This document shows, one piece after another, positions 54,002 to 63,583 of a DNA stretch of 64,000 nucleotides. Both the position numbers and the translations under genes were made by a program. The DNA is taken from positions 1 through 64,000 of the forward strand of contig JBFHFS010000005.1 of NCBI GenBank assembly GCA_041583495.1, given 5' to 3'. The stretch comes from JBFHFS01 sp041583495. GTDB taxonomy: Bacteria > Bacteroidota > Bacteroidia > Bacteroidales > Marinilabiliaceae. A model generated the notes under the pieces. That model searched no databases. It saw nothing but the letters and a program-made list of their open reading frames with translations, and was not told the DNA's origin. Each line of letters starts with the position of its first letter. Position 1 is the first letter of the stretch.

Positions 54002-55849
54002 ATGGACAAGGATACTAAGAAAAGGGCAATTGTTTTAAGGGGAAAGCTGTTCCTAGTGTTTTCTTTGAGTTTATTGATCACCATTATTTCTTCCTGCCAG
54101 GACCAATCAAAAACAATAATAGTTGAAGCCGAAAATTTTGATACAACCGGAGGTTGGGTTGTTGATCAACAAAGTATCGACCAGATTGGGTCCTCCTATT
54201 TGCTTGCTCATGGATTAGGGACTCCTTGTGAGGATGCCGTCACAAAAATTAATTTTGAAAGTCGGGGGAAATATCATGTATGGGTGCGAACCCGTAATTG
54301 GGCCCCTGCGCCTAAAAAAACTCTAAGCGCCGGCCGATTTATGGTCAAAATAAATAATCAATCTCTTGATACCATTTTCGGTCAGGATCAAACAAAATGG
54401 AATTGGCAGTATGGAGGGGAAGTTGATATTTCCAATAAAGTGGCCGAAATCCGGTTGCATGATTTAACCGGATTTGAAGGGCGCTGTGATGCTCTTATTT
54501 TTTCCAGGGAGAAGGACCTAATTACTCATCAATCGGAAGACCCATTAATTGAATTAAGAAAAAGAGCACAAAAGTTCCCCGAAAATCCAGCCAGCCAGGG
54601 AAATTTTGATTTAGTGGTTGTAGGTGGTGGTGTGGCAGGAGTGACAACATCAATCACAGCCTCAAGGTTAGGCCTTAAGGTGGCACTTATTCATAATCGG
54701 CCTGTATTGGGCGGGAATAACAGTTCGGAAGTTGGTATTGTTATGGTGAGCGACCTTAATATGGCTCCATACCCTAATTTAGGGAACCTAACCAAGCAAA
54801 TTGGAGAAACAAATGCAGACAAGGGAATGTTTGGGCGGTTTGACGACAAACCAACAATGAATCTTGTTGCCCGTGAACCCAATATAACACTCTTTTTAAA
54901 TATGCACGTTACCAAAGCAAATGTAGCCAATAGTATAATTAATTCGGTGGTTGCCCAACATATAATAACTAATAGAGAAGTCTTAGTCTCCGGTAGGCTT
55001 TTTGCCGATTGTACCGGCGATGGAAACTTAGGCTTTGCTGCGGGTGCAGATTTTAATTATGGCAGGGAGTCAAAAAACGAGACCAATGAACCAATTGCTC
55101 CGGAAAAGGCCGACTCTTTGGTGCTGGGAGCCTCTTTGGGCTGGCACACGAGCGATAGGGGTAAGGAGGTTTTATTCCCGGAATGCCCTTGGGCTATGAC
55201 ATTTAGTGAGGAAAGTTGCCAGAACGCCTTTAAAGGTATTTGGAATTGGGAGACAGGATTTCAATACGATATGGTAAACCAAACAGAGTTTATTCGCGAC
55301 AATATGTTTCGTGCGATCTATGGTAACTGGAGCTTTCAAAAGAATCATTCCCAATTTAGTGAAAAATATATGGCGTATTCGCTCGACAGAGTTGGATATA
55401 TTTTAGGGAAACGTGAATCGAGAAGACTGTTGGGGGAGATTGTATATAGCCAAAACGATATTGTTGACAGCATTTCATATCCTGATGCCTGTGTTTCAAC
55501 CAAGTGGGGAATCGACCTTCATTATCCTGATCCTGAAAATACAAAGTACTTTCCGGGGATTGAATTCCGATCTTCATCATACCATCCATTAAGCCAAAAA
55601 CACCCGGCTCGTAGTTTGCCATACCGGTGCTTTTATTCGCGCAACATATCCAATTTATTTATGGCTGGACGATGTGTCAGCATGACCCATATTGCGCACG
55701 GAATGTTTCGTTGTCAGAATACCACTGGGATGATGGGTGAAGTGGTTGGAATGGCCGCTTCTATTTGTATAGAGAACCAATCTTTCCCAAGAGACATATA
55801 TCCGGGCTTTTGGCCAGAAATGGAGGAATTATTAAAAAAAGGGATATAA
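54002..55849 (+). CDS. FAD-dependent oxidoreductase lipoprotein with N-terminal sugar-binding-like domain
   Basis: A 615-residue lipoprotein (TIISSC, Cys32). Residues ~36-180 form a beta-rich domain resembling golvesin/CBM-type sugar-binding modules (IIVEAENFDTTGGW, GKYHVWVRTRNW). From ~200 an FAD_oxidored-type domain begins: DLVVVGGGVAGVTTSITA (G208 onward) and NRPVLGGNNSSEVGI, with ADCTGDGNLGFAAGADF as the second FAD-contacting motif and FMAGRCVSMTHIAHG near the end. Such proteins are common in polysaccharide loci but their reaction is mostly undefined. The fused binding domain and export suggest oxidation of a glycan or oligosaccharide outside the cytoplasm. Confidence 0.8.
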   Translation: MDKDTKKRAIVLRGKLFLVFSLSLLITIISSCQDQSKTIIVEAENFDTTGGWVVDQQSIDQIGSSYLLAHGLGTPCEDAVTKINFESRGKYHVWVRTRNWAPAPKKTLSAGRFMVKINNQSLDTIFGQDQTKWNWQYGGEVDISNKVAEIRLHDLTGFEGRCDALIFSREKDLITHQSEDPLIELRKRAQKFPENPASQGNFDLVVVGGGVAGVTTSITASRLGLKVALIHNRPVLGGNNSSEVGIVMVSDLNMAPYPNLGNLTKQIGETNADKGMFGRFDDKPTMNLVAREPNITLFLNMHVTKANVANSIINSVVAQHIITNREVLVSGRLFADCTGDGNLGFAAGADFNYGRESKNETNEPIAPEKADSLVLGASLGWHTSDRGKEVLFPECPWAMTFSEESCQNAFKGIWNWETGFQYDMVNQTEFIRDNMFRAIYGNWSFQKNHSQFSEKYMAYSLDRVGYILGKRESRRLLGEIVYSQNDIVDSISYPDACVSTKWGIDLHYPDPENTKYFPGIEFRSSSYHPLSQKHPARSLPYRCFYSRNISNLFMAGRCVSMTHIAHGMFRCQNTTGMMGEVVGMAASICIENQSFPRDIYPGFWPEMEELLKKGI

Positions 55850-55917
55850 GGGGAGGTCAGCTTGTCGCAAAAGCCTATCCCGCAGGCCCAATATTGAAGG
55901 TTTTGAATAAATTATAT

Positions 55918-57423
55918 ATGAAACGACGAGATTTTGCAGAGCTTATTTCAGTAGGTACTTTGGGAATGCTTATGGTCCCCTCAATAGGATGTTCCATGAT
56001 GTCGAAATCGCGATCTAATGGGCCAAAACAGATCTACCTGAAATCAGAGAAAAATAGTAAGATGGATTTACCGCATGGGAAGCGTGTTCCTTTTGGTTGG
56101 TCCGCAATGGGCATTTCTCCAGAGGAGTCATTTTTGTTAAAGCCAGAAGAAACGGTGCCCAAGGGAAATCTATTGTTAAGAGTTTCTGTTGCCCAGGAAA
56201 TATGGGATAAAAAACTTCTTCATATTAATATCCCTGAGGCAGATATTTATTTAGGGGCTATCGACATTCGTTTCTCCTCCGTATTGGTCCCTTATGAGTT
56301 GAAGATAGAGAGTAAATATATTCCATTAATTAATAAATACGGGTTACAACTTAAATTGGAATCTTCTTCCTCTTTATGGATTTTTGATAACCCGGATGGG
56401 AATACCAATAATCTGGCATTTTTGCCCCACCTGTTGGTCTCTAAAGAGGAATCAGGGAAGACCAGTGATTTTCTGGATTGTTTTATGTCCGTTAATTCCA
56501 TCCAGGCATTTGGGTGGCGTGAAGGCACTGTGCTTGATGGCCTTTGGCAAATTTATGACCGGAAAGGAGAAGAAAAGGCTCTTAAAGCCATCCAGCAACA
56601 TTTAAACCTGTTTTTCGATGTTAACAAAAATCTGGTATATGAAACCTCACAAAGTGTACCAAGAGACAATAGAGTTGATGGAATTGAATCAACCATCCCC
56701 TTTGCAACGCTCACAAGGTTATACCCCAATCATCCAATTATAGGTACCGTTTTAGATGGTTGGGGCTCCTTGACAAAGGAAAATGGAATGGTTACTGATG
56801 GCATGCAACTATCAGCCGAAGGATGTTATACCGTGGCCTATCCAATGGCGGTAATTGGGAAAAGCAGGCACAGCAAAGACTTAATGAATAAAGCATTGGA
56901 ACAACTCAAACATCGTTTTGTGCTTATTCATGAGGGTGATTTCTATTTGCGTGCCACCGGAAGCGAACGAACCTATAAGAACTGGGCAAGGGGTGCAGCT
57001 TGGTTCTTGCTGGGATTCTCCAGGACTATATATGAACTAAAAGATGAAATCATCGATGAGGAGATAGTCGCAAAGTTTAGGGAAGGGGTGGATATGGCCT
57101 TGTCGATGCAACGCCAAGATGGTTTGTGGAGTTGTTTTATGCACAAAGATGTATCACCCGACACCTCCGGCTCTGCCGGAATATCAGCAGCTATTCTCAC
57201 CGGAATTGAACAGGGAATCCTTCCCGAATCGTACAGAAAGCAGGTCGATAAATGTTGGGTCGCTTTACAAAATTACCTGACTCCTGATGGATTTTTAAAG
57301 GGGGTGGCGCAGGATAACCGGGGTGGAATCTCCCTTCAGGAGGGCGAATATAGGGTAATTGCGCAAATGGGAATGGGGATGATGGCCCAACTGTATGCCT
57401 TCTTGGGACAGGATGAATCTTAA
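55918..57423 (+). CDS. GH105/GH88-like hydrolase, secreted
   Basis: Start chosen at the ATG at 55,918, which gives MKRRDFAELISVG, a twin-arginine-like leader ending in a Cys (SIGC, Cys25); the frame is open further upstream but overlaps the FAD gene. The 501-residue product has an N-terminal beta part (to ~200) and a six-hairpin part with RVDGIESTIPFATLTRLYP, NWARGAAWFLLGFSRT, DTSGSAGISAAILTGIEQG and YRVIAQMGMGMMAQLY, the pattern of unsaturated glucuronyl/galacturonyl hydrolases. Those enzymes remove the unsaturated uronic acid left by lyases, so a uronic-acid-containing glycan is possible. Catalytic Asp not assigned with certainty. Confidence 0.7.
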   Translation: MKRRDFAELISVGTLGMLMVPSIGCSMMSKSRSNGPKQIYLKSEKNSKMDLPHGKRVPFGWSAMGISPEESFLLKPEETVPKGNLLLRVSVAQEIWDKKLLHINIPEADIYLGAIDIRFSSVLVPYELKIESKYIPLINKYGLQLKLESSSSLWIFDNPDGNTNNLAFLPHLLVSKEESGKTSDFLDCFMSVNSIQAFGWREGTVLDGLWQIYDRKGEEKALKAIQQHLNLFFDVNKNLVYETSQSVPRDNRVDGIESTIPFATLTRLYPNHPIIGTVLDGWGSLTKENGMVTDGMQLSAEGCYTVAYPMAVIGKSRHSKDLMNKALEQLKHRFVLIHEGDFYLRATGSERTYKNWARGAAWFLLGFSRTIYELKDEIIDEEIVAKFREGVDMALSMQRQDGLWSCFMHKDVSPDTSGSAGISAAILTGIEQGILPESYRKQVDKCWVALQNYLTPDGFLKGVAQDNRGGISLQEGEYRVIAQMGMGMMAQLYAFLGQDES

Positions 57424-57459
57424 AACTTAGCGAAGAATGAAATATTTTCAACAAAGTTA

Positions 57460-57732
57460 ATGTCTTATTTCCAGATGATTAACATTTTTATGTTAAAAGA
57501 GACAGATCCGGCTTGCTCTATATCCCGTCCAATGAAAGAACTGAAATTCTTTTGCAAGAAGGAGATTAAATCGGTAGTAAAGGTCCTTTTAACCTTAGAA
57601 ATTGATCCTGGAAGAGATCTCTGCTATGCCGATCCTCGTAGGGATAGGATTTTAGAACGTGGCGATTTCTATGCCCATGTAAATGGTCAGAAATTGAAAT
57701 TCGAGCTGACTAAGTACCAATTGGATGCTTAG
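57460..57732 (+). pseudogene. Orphan C-terminal fibronectin-III-like domain of a GH3 enzyme
   Basis: A 90-codon frame corresponds to the end of a GH3 protein: SISRPMKELKFF matches the S.trP.keLkgF pattern, and IDPGRDLCYADP with ERGDFYAHVNG matches the L.pGe...DL...D.....EPGdF.v.vG pattern of the GH3 C-terminal domain. The barrel and sandwich domains are absent. The start region has no signal peptide. It lies between the GH105-like and GH10 genes. It is most likely the 3' remnant of a deleted GH3 gene; it differs clearly from the GH3 at 14,631. Confidence 0.6.
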
Positions 57733-57748
57733 AATCTAGAAAAAGAAT

Positions 57749-59296
57749 ATGAAACATAGTAATATCTATATTTTTTTAGCCGTCTTCATCGTGTTTTATT
57801 TTTCTCAAAAAACAATTGGGGGAAATAAAAAACCACTGCCACAATCAAATTATGCTTCAGAAGTCATGTCGGATGCCTATTGGGCCTTATGGAATTCGGA
57901 GGTTCAAGAAAAAATCAATGAAGATATCGAGAAATACAGAAAAGCAGATGGGATATTAAGATTTGATGGTCTTCCCCCGGGTACAGCGGTAACAGTGGAA
58001 CAAATATCCCATGACTTCATATTTGGAGCGAGTATTTTTAATTTTAACCAGCTAGGGACTGCTGAAAGGAATCGAAAATATAAAGTGTTGTTTGGTGAAT
58101 TGTTTAACTCTGCAACGATACCCTTTTATTGGAAAAAGTTTGAAATGCAACCGAACCGACCCCGTTTCCACGAGGAGTATTGGGATACTGAAGAATACTG
58201 GAATAGTGTAGCTAAACCAAAAGAGGAGCTTCATTGGCGTCGTCCTTCCTCCGACCAGATTGTCAGGTTTTGTGAGGAAAAAGGTATCCGCCTACATGGG
58301 CACACCATGATTTGGGGAAACCGTAATTGGCACCACCCCGAATGGCTGTTTGAATCGTTTTGCCCTCAAGATGAAAAGGAGAAGCTTCAACGCTTTTCAA
58401 AAGATAAGTTGTACAATTTGTCTGCTTCGCAAATAGAAGAGCTGGCTCCAGTTTTTTTTAAAGAGATGACCCGGCTTTTCGAAAAGAGAATAGTCGAATT
58501 GGCAAATTATTACGGAGACCGTCTTGACAGTTGGGATGTGGTAAATGAAAGCGCCACCGATTATCATGGAAATTGTATTACGGGAGATGTCGTTTGTAAG
58601 AGCCGGTATGGATTAATGCCAGGAGATTATACTTACCATGCCTTTAGAACCGCCAACCGTGTTTTTCCTAAAAATGTGGTTTTAAATATCAACGACTATG
58701 CCAATAACGACAATTATGCCAATCAAACCAAAGATCTGATAGCAAACGGTTGCCGTATTGATGTTATGGGATCACAAATGCATTTGTTTGATCCTCAGCA
58801 ATGTTTGGATATTGCAGACGGAAAAATGATAGAATCTCCGAAACAGGTGTGGGATAAGATGGCAACTATTTCAAAAGCCAAATTACCAATTCACCTGAGC
58901 GAGATAACCATCACCTCACCAGGGGATGACCATCGCGGAAGAGAAATACAGGCTGTCATAGCCCGTAATTTGTACCGATTGTGGTTCAGTATTAAACCCA
59001 TGATGGGGATCACCTGGTGGAATGTTGTTGATGATTGTGGTGCTCCGGGGGAACCAAGCATATCTGGAATATTCACACGAAATATGGAACCCAAACCAGC
59101 ATTCTTCGCACTGGATGAATTAATTAACCATGAATGGAAAACCAACACAACGATTGTTACTGACAAGGACGGGACGGCACGTTTCCGTGGGTTTAAGGGC
59201 CGCTACCGTGTTTGCTGGAAGAACAGTGTGGGAGAAGAACAGATGGTAGAATTTTATTTGAAAAAGGACGGGGATGGCTTGAGCAAAGGCCAATGA
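57749..59296 (+). CDS. Secreted GH10 endo-glycanase, xylanase-like
   Basis: A 515-residue protein with a signal peptide (about residues 1-22). A small N-terminal beta domain (about 65-105; FDGLPPGTAVTVEQISHDF) precedes the barrel. Barrel motifs: GIRLHGHTMIWGNRNWHHP, LDSWDVVNESATDYHG with acid/base E267, NINDYANND, IDVMGSQMHL, and IHLSEITITSPGDD with nucleophile E385, followed by WFSIKPMMGITWWNVVDD. All features of GH10 are complete. GH10 enzymes usually cut beta-1,4-xylan. A 16-base gap separates it from the GH3 remnant. A C-terminal strand pair (about 455-505) may be a small accessory module. Confidence 0.9.
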   Translation: MKHSNIYIFLAVFIVFYFSQKTIGGNKKPLPQSNYASEVMSDAYWALWNSEVQEKINEDIEKYRKADGILRFDGLPPGTAVTVEQISHDFIFGASIFNFNQLGTAERNRKYKVLFGELFNSATIPFYWKKFEMQPNRPRFHEEYWDTEEYWNSVAKPKEELHWRRPSSDQIVRFCEEKGIRLHGHTMIWGNRNWHHPEWLFESFCPQDEKEKLQRFSKDKLYNLSASQIEELAPVFFKEMTRLFEKRIVELANYYGDRLDSWDVVNESATDYHGNCITGDVVCKSRYGLMPGDYTYHAFRTANRVFPKNVVLNINDYANNDNYANQTKDLIANGCRIDVMGSQMHLFDPQQCLDIADGKMIESPKQVWDKMATISKAKLPIHLSEITITSPGDDHRGREIQAVIARNLYRLWFSIKPMMGITWWNVVDDCGAPGEPSISGIFTRNMEPKPAFFALDELINHEWKTNTTIVTDKDGTARFRGFKGRYRVCWKNSVGEEQMVEFYLKKDGDGLSKGQ

Positions 59297-59476
59297 AAAT
59301 GAACTCAATGGAATCAAGTTGGGCCCCTACTCAGGGTTTAACCTGGAAGGCTGGTTGGTCTTATTTTTTTATAGGTGGATCATGATGGGGCCATCAGGTT
59401 CAAATTTTGGCCTTCAAAGGAGGATGAAAGGTTTAACGAGAATTGAAAAAGAAGGGAAATTAATTTTTAATTTATT

Positions 59477-61372
59477 ATGGTGAAAAGAAAAAGCTTCTTC
59501 AACCCTAATACGCTTATTGTAACTTTCATATGTATTAGTTTGTGGGGATGTCAATCTGGTAATCAAAATATCGGCCATTCTGTAACAAATGATCTGTCAA
59601 TGGTCAGGAAGACACAAGTTTTGTCTGACAACTGGAGGTTTCAGCTTGATGTAAGAGATATCGGAGAGAAAGAGCAATGGTATAGAAAAGATTTTAATGC
59701 CTGGGCAACTGTTACCGTTCCCCAGGCATGGAATTGTTATGAAGAAGCTTTGTGGCAATATGAGGGAATTGGATGGTATGCCACCACCATAAATCCGGAA
59801 GATTTTTCTCCCGGTGGGAAAACTCAAATTAGTTTTGGGCGGGTGATGTACTATAGCAAAGTATGGCTAAACGGAGAATTTATCGGAGAGAACATAGGGG
59901 GGTATTTACCTTTCGGTTTTGATATTACCAAGCATCTTAAACCCGGGCAGGAGAATAGGCTTATGATTAGGGTTGATAACAGGGCAAATATCAAGTGGTT
60001 GCCAGCATCAGAGCAAATGGAATGGATTCAGTATGGGGGTATCCTCGAACCGGTAAAGCTGGTCAATACACCACATACATATATTGATAATTTAATAGTA
60101 AGGACAAAACAAGATAACAAGGGAGCCGCTGGTATCAGTTGTATGATCAGTATTGCGAATGAAACAATGGAAGAAACTGAGCTGGACCTGAATGTAGGGA
60201 TTTCGCTCCATTCCGAAATTGAGAATAAAAGGGTAAAAGTACTTTGTAAGCCCAATGCAAAAACGAAAGTTAATGTTGACTTTACCCTTGAACAAGCCAA
60301 ATTATGGTCCCCTGACACACCGGTATTATATACAGCCAATATCGGTCTTTTAAAAAGCGGCAGTAAAATTGATGATCTGTCCGAGCGATTTGGGATAAGG
60401 GATGTAAGGGTGGAAGGTACCACTATTCTATTGAACGGGGATTCATTGATTATAAAGGGAACAAACCGATATGATGCCTACGATCGGTTTGGGCCGAATC
60501 CGCCTGAAATACTTTTAAGAGAGGAGCTTGCGTTGATGAAAAGTGTAGGGATAAATACTCTTCGCGTACATTTTCCTGCATCACCCCAGGTTTTGAGCCT
60601 TTTGGATGAATATGGAATATTGCTCTTTGAAGAAATTCCATTAAACTGGTGGGGTCTCAAATGGGGTGGCATCCCATCGATAGGCGGTGAAGCGGAGCAA
60701 AACCTGGATATTCTTGATCAGGCCAAGTCAGCTCTGGCTGATATGGTCGCAAGGGATAAGAATCATCCCTGCATTATAATATGGAGCATGGCCAATGAGT
60801 GTGCTACAAAAAATGAAGTTGGGATAACGGTAATGCGTGAGTTATTGAAACTGGCAAAAAACCTCGATCCCACTCGGCTTGTAACATTTGTGGCAGGCGG
60901 CGATCCCACGGATCATCTGGGATTCGATGAAGCGGACATTGTGTGTTTTAATGAATATTTCATTTGTGACCACATTAGTCAGCTTGATTCCGCAGTTTAT
61001 AAGCGGCTTTCCATGGAACTGGCTTTGTATCGCAGTAATTTTCCGGATAAACCGATCTTAATGACAGAATTTGGACGACAAGGCATAAAGGGTATCCATG
61101 GAGATGTTTTTTATACAGAAGAATTTCAGGCAGCTTATCTTGAGAATAACTGGAAAGCTTTGGAAGAGAATCCTTCAATTTCTGGTGGAATTCTTTGGAC
61201 CTGGGCTGATTATTTTCATGAATTGCATTTTGCCATGCAAACCAGTTATGAATTTTACGGCATAATACATGCTAATTACGGACCCTTTGGCGTCGTAACC
61301 GGGGATCGTAAGCAGAAAAAGTCTCTGGAGACACTTGCACGGATGTATGGAGGCAGGGTCCCCACGAATTAA
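59477..61372 (+). CDS. GH2-family beta-glycosidase lipoprotein
   Basis: A 631-residue lipoprotein (SLWGC, Cys25), the length of beta-glucuronidases rather than of ~1000-residue beta-galactosidases. Domain order: sugar-binding jelly roll (about 45-220; WRFQLDVRD, WATVTVPQAWNCY), Ig-like middle (about 220-320) and TIM barrel (from ~325). INTLRVHFPASPQVL and FEEIPLNWWG lead to IIIWSMANECA with acid/base E441, and ILMTEFGRQG with nucleophile E531. Reaction: retaining hydrolysis of a terminal beta-linked galactose, glucuronate or mannose. It acts in the periplasm on oligosaccharides made by the upstream GH10. Confidence 0.9.
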   Translation: MVKRKSFFNPNTLIVTFICISLWGCQSGNQNIGHSVTNDLSMVRKTQVLSDNWRFQLDVRDIGEKEQWYRKDFNAWATVTVPQAWNCYEEALWQYEGIGWYATTINPEDFSPGGKTQISFGRVMYYSKVWLNGEFIGENIGGYLPFGFDITKHLKPGQENRLMIRVDNRANIKWLPASEQMEWIQYGGILEPVKLVNTPHTYIDNLIVRTKQDNKGAAGISCMISIANETMEETELDLNVGISLHSEIENKRVKVLCKPNAKTKVNVDFTLEQAKLWSPDTPVLYTANIGLLKSGSKIDDLSERFGIRDVRVEGTTILLNGDSLIIKGTNRYDAYDRFGPNPPEILLREELALMKSVGINTLRVHFPASPQVLSLLDEYGILLFEEIPLNWWGLKWGGIPSIGGEAEQNLDILDQAKSALADMVARDKNHPCIIIWSMANECATKNEVGITVMRELLKLAKNLDPTRLVTFVAGGDPTDHLGFDEADIVCFNEYFICDHISQLDSAVYKRLSMELALYRSNFPDKPILMTEFGRQGIKGIHGDVFYTEEFQAAYLENNWKALEENPSISGGILWTWADYFHELHFAMQTSYEFYGIIHANYGPFGVVTGDRKQKKSLETLARMYGGRVPTN

Positions 61373-61639
61373 GAATGATATAATTTAAGTGGTAATTTGT
61401 TACGATTTAAAATGATTAAAAATAATTCCAATTTTAAGAACCGGCAGGCCTCTCTTTTTAAAAAAACAGGGATGGGATTTGGAAAATCTTGTAACCTATG
61501 CAAAAGCTATTTTTGTTATAACTGTCAGATTTTCATCTGTATTGAAAGGCATGGTTGTTGGTTTTTTTAGAATCAAAGGATATCGCAAAATATATATTTC
61601 ATTATTCCTGACGAGTAAGAATAAAGATTTAGATAGGGT

Positions 61640-63391
61640 ATGAAAAAAAGAAACATTTCAAGACGTAATTTCATGAAGGGCCTTACAGCAGGAGCCCTTA
61701 CAGTAAGTCTGGTTCCGGCATGGGCATTGGAGAACAGACAAAATAGTTTTGGTGAAATGAACCAACTTCCTGAGACTTACCTCCCAAAATTATTTGATTG
61801 TAACAAGTACATCGGACCGGGTTTTCCCACTCGACCGGATTTTATGCATGCTAATGATCTGGTGGGTCATCTCGATCGGCTGGGCGTTGACCGCGCTGTA
61901 GCGTGGCACACCTCTGCACGGGAGATTAACCCGATGGTGGGTAATGTAGAGTTGATTCGGGAAATTAATGGTGCTGGTGCTCAGGGACGGATTATCCCTT
62001 CCTTCATTATCACACCCACCTTGATTAATGATCCAGGTGTCATGGCCCAGTTCCTGGATTTTGTTAAGACCAATAACATCCATTCCTTTCACTTCTTTCC
62101 CAAAAAATTCAAATGGTCGCTCCTGGATATTGCCCCTGTGATAAGGGCAATTCTGCCATATAATCCCGTGTTGTTTCTTGACTCTTTTGAAAACCTTGGC
62201 AATAACATGGATATTCTGCTGAACTTCTCCTTGGAGTTTCCGCAGGTAAATATCATTTTCACGAATGCGATGTGGCCTCACTATAAGAGTATATTCGAAT
62301 TAATGGAGGCACGTCCAAATATCTGTATGGACACTTCTTTAATTCACACCTATCGCACCACTGAGCAAGTAATAGAGCGATTCGGAGCCGAGCGTCTCAT
62401 TTTTGGTGCCGGGTACAAGTCAAACAACGGAGCCTCCATTGCCGCTCTGGCGCACGCAGAAATTAGCTCCCGGGATGCACAACTGATTGCACATAATAAT
62501 CTGGAAGCCTTATTAAAAATCGAATCACCTCTTTCCGGGACCAAACTTGTTGCAGGGGACAAGTTTTGGCATCGTTTCCTACGACGAGAGCATTTAGGAC
62601 TGGAGGTTATAGACGCACATACTCATCACACGCATGGTACTTTAGGTTGGGATGACCCTGAACCTACTGACATGGATGGATTCGTTAGACATTCCTTAAA
62701 AAGCATGGACCAAATAGGTGTAAAAACCATGATCGTTGCTGAAACAGAAGTTTATCTTCCGGACTTAGAGGGGGGGATGACCTATATGGAAAAACATTTG
62801 AGCCCTCATGGAAACCGTTTCCACGGGTACTTCCCCGCCATCGCATTCACTTCGGAGTATGCCGGAAAGATTATTCCCAGGCTGGACGAGTTCTTTTCAC
62901 GCTCATATTACGTTGGATTTAAGACTCTTAATGACTACTGGAAAATCCCGGTCACCGATCCCTGTTTCATCCCCATGTGGGAATACGCTAACTCCCACAG
63001 GCTGCCCATTCTCCTTCACACCTGGGAAGGCAAATACGACGCCCCTGGAATGTTGAGGGACATCGCTCCTAGATATCCCAATGCCACCTTTATACTTGGT
63101 CACTCAGGGAGCAATGATCGACCCGATGCAGAGAAGTTGGTGCAGGAAAACCCGAATGTCTATCTGGAATGGTGCGGGAGCTTTGTAAATCCAACTGATT
63201 GGGGTGAAACATTGGAACGCCTCGGTAATCGTCGCCTTGTTTACGGCAGTGATGGCATATCCTGGGAGAAACAATGGGGACACAATCCCGTCTGGGAAAT
63301 GGGTCGTCTGCTTTCACTCGATGTGTCTGATGAAACCCTTATGCCAATTTTAGGGGATAATATGCGGTCTGTTCTGGCTAAGAAATGTTAA
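61640..63391 (+). CDS. Tat-exported bidomain amidohydrolase-2 family protein
   Basis: A 583-residue protein with a twin-arginine leader (ISRRNFMKG, then a hydrophobic stretch ending VPAWA). It carries two amidohydrolase_2-type barrels in tandem. The second (about 315-583) keeps the metal motif VIDAHTHHTHG plus LLHTWEG, LGHSGSND and YGSDGISW. The first (about 45-305) has the fold pattern, but LFDCNKYIGPG stands where DxHxH should be and FGAGYKS replaces the GSD loop, so it is probably inactive and structural. Relatives include lactonases of the L-fuconolactonase type (COG3618) and decarboxylases. A secreted lactonase role is a guess. It follows the GH2 gene after 267 bases of plain sequence. 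Confidence 0.75.
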   Translation: MKKRNISRRNFMKGLTAGALTVSLVPAWALENRQNSFGEMNQLPETYLPKLFDCNKYIGPGFPTRPDFMHANDLVGHLDRLGVDRAVAWHTSAREINPMVGNVELIREINGAGAQGRIIPSFIITPTLINDPGVMAQFLDFVKTNNIHSFHFFPKKFKWSLLDIAPVIRAILPYNPVLFLDSFENLGNNMDILLNFSLEFPQVNIIFTNAMWPHYKSIFELMEARPNICMDTSLIHTYRTTEQVIERFGAERLIFGAGYKSNNGASIAALAHAEISSRDAQLIAHNNLEALLKIESPLSGTKLVAGDKFWHRFLRREHLGLEVIDAHTHHTHGTLGWDDPEPTDMDGFVRHSLKSMDQIGVKTMIVAETEVYLPDLEGGMTYMEKHLSPHGNRFHGYFPAIAFTSEYAGKIIPRLDEFFSRSYYVGFKTLNDYWKIPVTDPCFIPMWEYANSHRLPILLHTWEGKYDAPGMLRDIAPRYPNATFILGHSGSNDRPDAEKLVQENPNVYLEWCGSFVNPTDWGETLERLGNRRLVYGSDGISWEKQWGHNPVWEMGRLLSLDVSDETLMPILGDNMRSVLAKKC

Positions 63392-63583
63392 GACGATGAA
63401 ACATTTTATTCTTTTTCGATTTAAATCCGTTTTTGATTATGGTCCGGGGGCAAATTATCGGAAGGACAGGCGCTCATGCCAGATATCTGTTTTTGCCGAC
63501 CCGATATTTGTCGATGTTGAGGCTCTTTATTCAGTTACTGCAGAATAGAACTTGAGTAGGAAAGAAAATAAAAAGGATTAACA

